The position numbers and the translations under genes were made by a program. Shown in pieces: positions 12,201 to 24,200 of a stretch of DNA of 64,000 bases. The number at the start of each line of letters is the position of its first letter. Positions within the stretch are counted from its first letter, which is position 1. The notes below the pieces were generated by a model that made no database searches, was not told the origin of the DNA, and saw nothing but the letters and a program-made list of their open reading frames with translations. The stretch covers positions 7,481,130 to 7,545,129 of the forward strand of contig CM037474.1 in the NCBI GenBank assembly GCA_021014325.1, given 5' to 3'. The stretch comes from Plazaster borealis. Its lineage: Eukaryota; Echinodermata; Asteroidea; Forcipulatida; Labidiasteridae.

Positions 12201-15200
12201 TGTGGTACATTGGTTGCTGCGGGTATAGTACATTGGTTGCTGCGGGTATAAGTACATTGGTTGCTACGGGTTTAGTACACTGGTTGCTACGGGTGTAGTA
12301 CATTGGTTGCTGCGGGTGTAGTACATTGGTTGCTGCGGGTATATAGTACATTGGTTGCTGCGGGTATAGTACACTGGTTGCTACGGGTGTAGTACATTGG
12401 TTGCTACGGGTGTAGTACATTGGTTGCTGCGGGTATATAGTACATTGGTTGCTACGGGTTTAGTACATTGGTTGCTGTGGGTATAGTACATTGGTTGCTG
12501 CGGGTATAGTACATTGGTTGCTACGGGTATAGTACATTGGTTGCTGCGGGTATATAGTACATTGGTTGCTACGGGTTTAGTACATTGGTTGCTACGGGTA
12601 CAGTACAATGGTTGCTACGGGTGTAGTACATTGGTTGCTGCGGGTATAGTACATTGGTTGCTACGGGTTTAGTACATTGGTTGCTGTGGGTATAGTACAT
12701 TGGTTGCTGCGGGTATAGTACATTGGTTGCTACGGGTATAGTACATTGGTTGCTGCGGGTATATAGTACATTGGTTGCTACGGGTTTAGTACATTGGTTG
12801 CTACGGGTACAGTACAATGGTTGCTACGGGTGTAGTACATTGGTTGCTGCGGGTATAGTACACTGGTTGCTACGGGTGTAGTACATTGGTTGCTACGGGT
12901 GTAGTACATTGGTTGCTGCGGGTATATAGTACATTGGTTGCTACGGGTTTAGTACATTGGTTGCTACGGGTACAGTACAATGGTTGCTACGGGTGTAGTA
13001 CATTGGTTGCTGCGGGTATAGTACATTGGTTGCTGCGGGTGTAGTACATTGGTTGCTGCGGGTATAGTACATTGGTTGCTACGGGTGTAGTACATTGGTT
13101 GCTGCGGGTGTAGTACATTGGTTGCTGCGGGTGTAGTACATTGGTTGCTGCGGGTATAGTACATTGGTTGCTACGGGTTTAGTACACTGGTTGCTACGGG
13201 TTTAGTACACTGGTTGCTACGGGTGTAGTACATTGGTTGCTGCGGGTGTAGTACATTGGTTGCTGCGGGTATAGTACATTGGCTGCTACGGGTTTAGTAC
13301 ACTGGTTGCTATGGGTTTAGTACACTGGTTGCTATGGGTTTAGTACACTGGTTGCTACGGGTGTAGTACATTGGTTGCTGCGGGTGTAGTACATTGGTTG
13401 CTGCGGGTGTAGTACATTGGTTGCTGCGGGTGTAGTACATTGGTTGCTGCGGGTTTAGTACATTGGTTGCTACGGGTTTAGTACACTGGTTGCTACGGGT
13501 GTAGTACAATGGTTGCTACGGGTTTAGTACACTTGTTGCTACGGGTGTAGTACATTGGTTGCTACGGGTATCCGTATAGTACATTGGTTGCTGAATTATA
13601 GTACATCGGTTGCTGCGGGTAGTTCGTCGCGTTTGCACGGCTTTTTAGTATACACATTTAGTATGACTGCTTAGTGATATGGTTAAAACTACGACTTCCG
13701 AGGTAATTACCGAGGCGAAGCCGATGGAAAATACAATGATCCAGGGATCACCGAGGGAGTCATGGTTTTAACATCACGAAACAGTCAATAAATTATTTGT
13801 TTTATAACACCCCAAACATATTGTGCCTCGACGTACCAAGAAGCTTTTGTTGCTTTTGGTATAGTACACTGGTTGCTATGGGTTTATTTAGTACATTGTT
13901 TGCTGCGTGTATAGCGCGTCGCGTTCGTTCGGTTTTCTAGTAAAATAAGACATATCATGTGACGCACTCTTAACCAATGAAAAGGCAGAATCTTTGTAAG
14001 GGGTGTTAAAAAAACTATGCAAATTTATGTTGTTATGGTCACAGTTTTGGAAATCTTTTCAGCCACATAAGTCCCGAGCAGATCATTCCTAGTTCAGCTG
14101 TTCCTTTCTATTGCAATGTTCTCGGCTGGCTGAATACCCAAGTTCTTTCACTGTGGTCGCACTTGATTTAATTCTAAAAGGCACTGTATGCCCACGCTGC
14201 GGCCTCCTTCGACTCAGAGCTCGGGATGGGATGCTGACCGGCCACACAACGGGGACTGACTGGCGCTGCTAGTACTGGCAAGACGACACTTGGGTGTGGT
14301 CGATGTGCCTCATGCTGTGCTCTGGCTGGGGCTTGGTCTGGGTTCTTTTACGTGCACTACCAATCCTAGTACACGGAACCTACGACTTAATGTCCCATCC
14401 CAAGAACAAATCAAGTACTCTATGGTAAAGTATTTTACTTAAGGACACAAGTGCCACGACTGGGACCCGAACCCACTCTCTGCTGATCCAGAGCTTGACT
14501 CCGGTTAGACTTGGTTTCAAATGCAGTATTGTCTGAAATAGCACCCTCTTGTGGATAACTCCTGGCAATAACCTTCGATCACATGCTTGGGAATCCTGTT
14601 CAAATGTGGACGAAATATTCTGATTGGTGAGAGTCACAAAACCCTTCAATAAAATGAATTTTAAAATTTAAGCGTTTATACTAAGGGATGTAGTACAGAA
14701 ATGCAGCATTAAAGAATGTGTAATATACATGTACATTCTGCCGTAATTCAACTTGCAGCTTTCGCATAAAAAACAAATCGATTGTGGTGTTAAATTCAAA
14801 ACAAAAATTAATCGACACTTCCATTCAAACCATAGGTAACATGGTTTTTCGTCCAGTAAGACTCATGTAACTAGGTATCTAGCCTGGCCTCATCCCTTTC
14901 TGTCGGACTCCAACACTCAGAGGAGTACAGCAGAGTTGAAAGAATAAACGAATTGTAAAGGAGATGTCCAGGTTGAGATATCGATCTTTCCATATCTTCT
15001 CCAACTCCCTGAATGACCCTGTAGCTTTGCCAACTCTGTTGTTCAGTTCTTTGCCAATTGATCCATCAGCGCTGCAGAAGGCGCCCAGGTACTTCAAGTG
15101 TTCCACCACTTTGATGTTTCCTTCATTTTCAAGTGGGACAATGGGGGTGGATGAGGTAGACTTTCCAATTGACATGGGTTCCGTTTTCTTGAAACTCATT

Positions 15201-18200
15201 TTAATTCGACAAAATTTACAAGGCATGGGGGCTATTGTTCCAAACACTTTTCAACAATTTGGTTTAAAGCTGAACACTTGGTAGGAACGGCCTTTTCTAA
15301 AGCCTGCTTGGTTTTCTCTCATCCTGTCATCTATGTCATCCTTGATTCTAAAGAGCATGATGTTGAAAAACACTTCCCCTACTACATCAAGTAGCTGGGT
15401 GATCCCTCTGTTGTTGTTGCAGTATGAGAGGTCCTCTTTCTTCAGCAGTGGTAACATCGCTATAGGAGTTCTTTCTTTGAGCCAAATGAGTCTGCAAACT
15501 CGTAAAAGTATCGCCTCCATCCTTAAGTAGCTCAGGAGGAATGTTATCGATCCCTGGAGGCTTGTTCGATGTCATCTGCAATTATACCAAGCTTTCTTAT
15601 CATTTCGCAGACAAGCTCTAGTTTCATGTTGGGATCCATGTACTTGGCGTCAAGAGAAGATTTGGCTGCTTTCCTCTTTGCAATCCGATCTTGTGGTTGT
15701 GCTGAGATACGGTGACTGCTCTATATTCCGACACCCCTATATTCTGACACCCCTATGTTCCGACAACCCCCTCATGATTTACATAGGGTTAGGGTTAGGG
15801 TTAGGGTTAGGGTTAAGGTTAGGGTTAGGGTTGGGGTTAGGGTTAGGAATAGGAAAATACACCAGGGTTGTCGGAACATAGGGGTGTCGGAACATAGGGT
15901 GTAACCCTGAGATACAGTCTTCTTGCTTCCGCTTTCAATAGCCCGGTTGTTCCTTTGCTACCTCATTGATGGAGCTACTGAAATGATCCCACTTTTTTTC
16001 GATGTCATCGTCTTCCGCCAGTTTGGCTAGAGCATGGGATTTACCACAAACTGTAGCATCAAAACACTGCAGGGCCCTGTCTATAGCAAGTCATATTTCA
16101 GCTGTTTCTTTTGCTGCTTGGATGCTTGCAGTGAAACACGAATGGTTGTAACTGCTATATAGGCTATGATCACTTCCTATGTCTGCTCCTCGGTATAGAC
16201 CGATCCATACGCGCAAGTGCTGCACGCTGCCATGGCTGCGCTGCCATTGCTGGGACATTGGTATATAGCGCAATGTTTTGTACACGAAGACATGGAAACC
16301 GTTGTCTGTTTTACCTTTTATGCGAATTAAGGTCTTCCTCAATTATTTACACACTTTCCCTGACAGGACAGCATGATAAAATTATGTAGAATATACTAAT
16401 TAAGTATTTGGAACTAAACAGAAAGTGAACTGAAATTCTGTCGAAAAACCTTGCCGATGTAGCACGAGTATATTTTTAAACCCGACCATGCAGTTTCCGC
16501 GTCTATCACACTTAAACTCACCTATTGCCTGCGCTGTTTTCAGGATGTTTAGTGTTAAATATTTATGGCCAGTGTTCTTATACATCGTTATGTCAAGCTG
16601 TCCTGTCAGGGAAATTGTGTAAATCGTTAAGAAGGACACCGAATTCACATAAAAAGTTGAAAAGACGACGATTTTTCAATGTCTTCGTGTAAAAAACATT
16701 ACGCTACCAGCGTCCCAGCAATGGCGGTGCAGCAATGGCAGCGTGCAGCGTTGCGCGCCTTGAATCGGTCTATAGAGGTTGTTGACTGTTTTCCCATCTG
16801 GTGAGTTCCAAGTGAGCTTGTGGATCTTCTTGTGTGGGAACAGCGAAGAGCCAACAGCTAGGTTGTGGGCTAGGTAAAAGGACAGAAGTCTGATGCCATT
16901 ATCATTAATAGAATGCCTAATTCTGCGTGACTTCCAACAGCGGGTTTCCATCAGAATCATTTCCAAGCCGAGCATTCATATCTCCTATGATGATCAGAAT
17001 GTCGTGCTTTGGAATGCTCGATGTCAGATCATCCAACTGGTTGTAAAAACCATCTTTGTTGGCTAGGTCATCTAAGCGAGTCTCGCTATTTGTAGGACCG
17101 TAATTCAAACTACCATGGTGGATAATAGCATGTCTGCAATTGAACTTCGCCACCATTTTTTCGATCAGAGATGCATTCGTATGACAACAGGGATTTAACA
17201 GCATGAGTCCAACAGTGCGTTCTCTTTTGCTGCTGTCAGTACATCTACCATTTACCAAGTCTATAGTTATGCCAGAAACTCCCTAAAGTATGGGATCCTT
17301 CAAAGGACACTTCTGTTTCCTCGTGCCTGTGGAGAGGTCCCTCGTGCCTGTGAGCAAAACCCTCGTGCCTGTGAGCAAACCCTCGTGCCTGTGAGCAAAC
17401 CCTCCCCTGTTGCTCACACACGAACACACACACCCACACGAGGGTTTGCTCACAGTCACGAGTAGACTTGGTTCCAAGTCTGTGATCGTGGTTTTTAGTC
17501 TACCTGATAGCCATTACATTATTGCCTGAAATAGTGCCCTCTTGTGGATTTACCTCCGTCATTAACCTACGATCACATCGCGAGTCAGAACGTGTTATAG
17601 CCAATCTGCGGGGTAGTTTTGCGTGGCTGATGCAGATAAATAACCGCGAACTCAGACTTGAAATCAAGTCTAAGTCACCAGGGACCTCTCCACCGGCACG
17701 AGAAAACAGATAAGTGTCCTTTGTAGAGCACCAAACAAAAAAATGTTAGAGTATACCAGTGAAGTTTTGTCATAGCTATAATATCAAGGTTGTAAGAATC
17801 GCATTCTTCTGTCAATAGGCTACATCAAACTTCCCTGGAGCATTTAATGCTTGGACATTCCAGTTTCCAATCCTAAGCTTCTCTTTTGTAATGTTTATTG
17901 AACATGTTCCCTTTGGGTTGTTCATAGTCTTCCTCCCTCTGGTCTGGTTGGTGGCTTCCCTAGATGGGCTTTCACCGTGACCATCCTTCATACTGCGTAT
18001 CACCTACACCCATGTTCAGACACATGCACCTATTTCCGATAACCCCATGTTCTAAGATCCCTATGTTCCGATACCCCACTGTTCTGACACCCCAATGCTC
18101 CGACACACCTATGTTCCGATACCCCCATGTTCTGAGATCCCTATGTTCTGACACCCCAATGTTCTGACACCCCAATGCTCCGACACACCTATGTTCCGAT

Positions 18201-21200
18201 ACCCCTATGTTCCGATACCCAAATGTTTCGACACCCCTATGTTCCGATACCCCTATGTTCCAATACCTTATGTTCCGACACCCCTATGTTCCGATACCCC
18301 TATGTTCCAATACCTTATGTTCCGATACCCCTATGTTCCAATCCCCTATGTTCTGATACGCCTATGTTCTGACACCCCTATGTTCTGACAACCCTATGTC
18401 CGATACCACTTTGTTCCAATACCCCTGTGTTCCGATACCCCTATGTTCCGATACCCCTATGTTCTGACACCCCTCATGTTCCGCTACCCCCATGTTCCGA
18501 CACCCCTATGTTCCGATACCCTATGTTCTGACACCCCTATGCTCCGATACCCATACCTCTATTTTACGACACCCCTATGTTCCGATAACCCTATGTTCTG
18601 ATACCCCTATGTTCTGACACCCTTATGTTCTGACACCCCTATGTTCCGCTACCCCTATGTTCCGATACCCCTATGTTCCGATCCCCTATGTTCTGATACC
18701 GCTGTGTTCCGACACCCCTATGCTCCGATACAGCTACGTTCCGATACTACTTTGTTCCGATAACCCTATAACATACGGTGTGCAACCACAACATTAGACG
18801 TGTTATATTTATGTGGTGGATTCCAAACATAAAACTTGATTGACATACTACGTATAAAAATAACACGCGTGTGGTAAGCAGAAAACATAGTGCACTATAC
18901 TTACCTTAAGAATGCTTACCTTTCTTTGATGGTTTTTGGGTTGCTTTCACTTTGTTAAGCTTTATTATAACTGAGCAGCTACCCTGTTAAAAGGTAAAAA
19001 TAAAGTCGTTTTTTTGTTCGTTCATAAGCTTAAAGGCACTGAACACGTTTGGTAATTGTCAAAGACCAGTATTCTCACTTGGTGTAACAAGCCTGTGAAA
19101 ATTTGGGCTCAATATTGGTCATCGAAGTTGCAAGAAAATGATGAAAGAAAAAACACCCTTGTTGTACAAATTTGTGTGCTTTCAGATTAGGAATAAAAAC
19201 TTCTTGCAAGAAGTTTTTATTATTTTAGTGACAAATTACCCCTTTCTCAAAAACTGCTTTACTTCAGAGGGAGTCGTTTCCTACAATGTTTTATACTATC
19301 AACAGCTCTTTGTTGCTTGGTACCAAGTTTTAATGCTAATATTTGTTTTGAGTCGTTACCAAACGTGTACGATACCTTTAAGATAAACTATTATTGATTT
19401 AAAGACGTGTGGACAATCTTGTTTTACTTTCTGTCTCTTCTCTCACCTGCCCACGGCATCTTTGATTTTTTTTATCCTGTTTCTCCTGCATCACATCATC
19501 CTCGTTCCAGGTTTTTATATCCTAATAATATTTACTTCTTGTTTCACACTGATATTTCAGTTTAATTACCACAATTCATTTAAGACCAACTTACCGTTTT
19601 TACAATGTAGACCCAATCCGAGCACTTACTGTCCCTGACTAGCACTGCGCCTCTTCTGTAAAGTACCATATTTATTTTGTAATGAAGAAATTTGTTATAA
19701 AGGATTTTCTTGACCCGAGAAACAATATTTAATCAAGAAATAAATGTGATTATGTAAACAGGTATTGTGTTTTTTATTAGCTATTTAGCTATATAAGATT
19801 TTTTTACGACTCAGTACTATTATTTAGTCAATTTGAAATTTGCAAACAACCTGAAAAAATTGAAGACGCATTGTTTTGGGTGTAGATCCAGTAGTTCGAT
19901 TGGCCAACCCTTTAGGAAATCGATGCTCCTATAAACAGACAAGACAAAAAGGCATTATTGAATATTGAAACAATCGTATCAAGGGAATATTTTGATATGC
20001 TTAGCTTTATTTAAGGAGCTAATGAGTTACTTATTCACTTTATTACAATTACTTATTGTAACTTCTCACCTTATAAAGGCAATGTGGTCTGAGTCAGTGA
20101 GTCTTTTCACTCCCCCTGACATGAAAATCTTCATAAAATCCTAAAAGAAAACAAATTAGACGATTGAATATCGACGAGCATCGTCAAAAAGATATATCTG
20201 ATGCATTTCATGCGTTTAACATTGTATTAAATCATTATAAAAAAAAGTTAATTGTCATTCATAAATACCTCAGACAATTTCGCTATTCCTATTGGTAGAG
20301 AGCACGTCACGTGGGGGTGTTTAAACGGATGATAATGCACGGCCAAGAGTGTTTATAACCGGCTGGGCTTCGCGCATTGGACGCCCAAGCTCCGCCAATT
20401 TACTTACGCGGAACGCAACATATAGTAGCCTAATCTTTTTGTACACGCGCGTACACGCAACCCAACGCGCACAAAACAGAATTTTACAAACGTTTTTTGA
20501 AAATGTACAAACTTCGATGTCAGAGATTGTCTTTTTACCACCGATTTTCCTTATTCTTTCACTTTTTAACAAAAAGGCATTTATGAATGGGAATAAATGA
20601 GTAGTGACTCGTTCTTAAACGGCCGTTTAAAACCTTGCAGGGTCGTGGCCGTGCGATAAAGGCCCTCGCCTTCGGCTCGGGCCTTTATCGCACGGCCACG
20701 ACCCTGCGGGTTTTAAACGGCCGTTAAAGAACTCGTCGCCACTCTTTTATTCCCTTATTCATGTTTTACTGTAATATTGAAATGATTTGGCCTTATGCAT
20801 TGACGTCATCCAGCCGCCATCTTAGAGGTTAAACGATGACGAAACAATCAAAACGCACAGATTTGTACGCGCGGCGCACAGGATTGGCCAATGAACAACC
20901 TCCTTTTGACCTCTAGACGAGGGCGCCCTACTGTTATGACATCATGTGCATAAGGTCTATAGAGAGGTTTCACGTGACGTCACACCGTCAGACTTTGACA
21001 CCCGCCGCCATGTTGAGTACTAAATCAGCTGGCTAGAGTAACGTAAACAATAAACAGCGACACCAACCGCCAGGCCTGAGTTATTTTTATTGTTATAAAA
21101 ACGGAAGCAGATAATGGCCCAGTGTTCAGTTAAATCGTGTAAACATCGTAAGCCACGAGACCGTGGCATATCTTTTTTTCGGCTACCGTCGATTATTTTG

Positions 21201-24200
21201 CACCAAGGCAAACAATCTGAAGAACTGTCGAAACATCGGAGGGCTGCATGGCTTAAAAACATTGGACGAACAGACATTACAGAGTCCAGTTTGGTCAACG
21301 TTCGTGTTTGTAGTGATCACTTCATTAGTGGTAAGTCATGAAGTTGAGAAATTAATTGAGAGAAAATAAAGCCAATGGTGAGAAAATTATGATTGTCTGA
21401 TTAGTGATAGCTTCATGGTCTGAGGTCTGACCATGTCTGACTGTTTTGTTTATGGCCATTAATTTTTAAGCTGAAGAGTGAAGTGAAAGTGAATTACAAT
21501 CCTCTGAAATTCAGATGATGATTAACTACGACTTCTTTTTTCTACTCTTCTAAGACGTAACAATAGTGTCAAACTTGTCAATATTATTGGCTAATTAGTA
21601 TATTTTAATTTTGTTGCCTAAACATTAACAAAAACGCTTGTGAGAGTGATGGACAGAGTCTGAAAAATCTCATGTGAAAAGAAGTAGGCCTGTTTTATAT
21701 GCATGACATTACTAGAACTATGACGCAATCATCAATGACTCGTTGTTAACAGGTTCATAGTTTTAGGACTAGGGCGTTTAAACGAAGGCTCAGGCTTAGG
21801 CTTCAGGCTCCGTTCTCTCGTCTGAATCCCTGAGCATAGCACGCGTATAGTCAAAACAACTGAGGGGCCTAGCTAGCCTGAAGCCTAAGCCTGAGCCTCC
21901 GTTTCGTAAACGCCTAGGAGTAGGATTTGGGGTAGATAGCCCCATCATCATGCCCATGCACATGGCAATACATTGTACTCCTACTACTACTAGTGATGTA
22001 CTGTAGACAAATTGTACATTTCTTTTGATGTGTGTTTTGCTTTGTAGGAAAACCAGCAGCACTGTATGACACAACAAACCCAGACTGGAGTCCAAAACGT
22101 AACTTGGAGACTTGCACATTTAATGAGGAAACATTGAAATGGTCTTTGAAGAGAGCATCTCGACGACACAGAAGAAGTCGCTCGAAAAGACCGGTCACAG
22201 TGAAAACATCATCCACAGTGTCAATAGATGATAAACAACAAGAATTTGAAGGTAACATAATGTAGCAATTTTCTTGCAGTTAACCTAACCCTCTGGTTTC
22301 TGACCTTTAAGAGGAAGTTTAAAATTAAATTTAAAAGAAAAAAGGGTAACATAATTTATAGACATCACTATCTTATAGAAACAATAAAGCTTAACACTGC
22401 CCTAATTTTTGGCATGTTTGTTACGGATATGTACGCACACTTAGGCCTATAGCTGCCAAGATAACATTGACTTTTGAAAGTCTTTAGAGATGATACTTGA
22501 GTTTGAACTGCCATTCCAGTCCCAAAACAAACCACAAATTCTGCACAATTGTATGACAAATAGACAACAAAGAAACAGGCATCAATTACAAGGGATGTAC
22601 ATTTAAATGTATTAATATACCCCCTCAATAGGATCACCCCCCCCCCTGTTCATTTAAAGTAAACAGGCAAAAATGGAAATATCTTGTCTCAAAATAACAT
22701 GCACTATTACCATACTGGGTCTGTCTAGACAAATAAAAATAAATGATAAGCGTGTGTTTTTTCACACTGGCAATTTATACAAAAACTTCAGAATTAACAC
22801 CCCCCTCCTCTTTTCAACATGGATTTATGCCTCTGAATTGATACCCTTTACTGTACTTATTTCTCATTTAATACAGTTATGGAAGACAGTCATGATTCTA
22901 GTGAAGTGGTGGAAAAAGTTAACTTGCCCGAGACAGCAGGTATGGCCTATCAAACTCTCAACACAGACATAACAATGCATGCTATGAGTCAAAGTGAAGA
23001 TGACATGCTTCAACTACGACAGGAGCTGTATGAATATCGCGAAAAAGAAACACATCACAAAATTGATGAAACATTTTTTGCAAATGATGATAAAGTAAAA
23101 TTTTATACTGGTAAGAAACGACCCCCTTTGAAGTAATGTAGTTTTAGAGAAAGAGGTAATTTGTTCACCCCCCCCCAAAAAAAAACCCCACCAAAAACCC
23201 CAAAACAAACAACACAATTCTATATGCAACAAGGGTGTTTATTCTTTTATTATTTTCTTGCAACTTCGATGACCAATTGAGCCCAAATTTTCACAGGTTT
23301 GTTATTATAGGTTGGGATACACCAAGTGAGGACCGGGTCTTTGACAATTTTTAATTTTGAAAAGAACTGTCCTTCGATTCTAAAGTTCTATCAGGCCAGA
23401 GTAGGAAATCGGTCTGGGCTACTTACTACTTTAGCTTAGTGGATAAAGCGGAGACTTCTTGTAACTTTACTTCTGTGACCAGAACCTTCGGAATGAGACT
23501 TTGCTACTTTTTTCAGTTTGGGGTTTTGAGCTCATATTATGAATTTGTGCTAAATCCTCTTTAATTTGCTACCAAGTCCATAGTCTAGTAAAATAAGATT
23601 GTATGAAGTGATTAGCCAGTGAAATTAACACCCCCCCCCCCCTCACACACATAAGAAGAAGCTGAAAACAGACATCTTAAACATGTTAAAGGCACTGGAC
23701 ACGTTTGGTAATTGTCAAAGACCAGTATTCTCACTTTGTGTATCCCAACATATGCATTGGTCATCGAATTTGCAAGAGAATCATGAACAAAAAAACCACC
23801 CTTGTTGCATTACTTTGTGTGCTTTCAGATGCATAATAAAAGGCTTCAGCTGAAGTCTTTTATTATTTGAGTGAGAAATTACCTCTTTCTCAAAAACTAT
23901 GTTACTTGTTTTATACTATCAACAGCTCTCCATTGCTCGTTACCAAGTAAGTGTTTATGCTAACAATTATTTTGAGTAATTACCAATAGTGTCCAGTGCC
24001 TTTAATGGTGACTACACTAATGAATGAAATTCTATTACTGCTATTTGAAATGGCAGCTATGGAATTCCATACTGACGGCTTGTTGATATTTTTGACACAC
24101 AGTTGCAGATGTGATTGGTTAATGCAGTTATTTATATGAAATAAAACAAATTTCACACAGGTTACAGATTTGTTGATTCACAGTTTCATTTATTGCGACT

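Larger units (their letters stand above)
16676..18003 (-). pseudogene. RTE-like LINE, endonuclease remnants
   Basis: Minus-strand frames carry apurinic/apyrimidinic endonuclease motifs. KLRIGNWNVQALNAPGKFD lies near 17830-17890. HDILIIIGDMNARLGNDSDG lies near 16960-17020, and IRLLSFYLAHNLAVGSSLF with HKLTWNSPDGKTVN near 16780-16900. The order on the minus strand (endonuclease, then RT at 14880-15581) is that of one LINE. Frameshifts, stops and inserted elements break it. Confidence 0.75.

Noticed and set aside
12148..13509. Open frames with repeated YYTRSNQCT peptides, resembling a repeat protein
   Set aside because: Translation of the 23-bp minisatellite; no flanking gene structure.
15785..15848. 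Chromosome end (telomere)
   Set aside because: Only about ten TTAGGG units with normal sequence and a gene on both sides; an interstitial tract.
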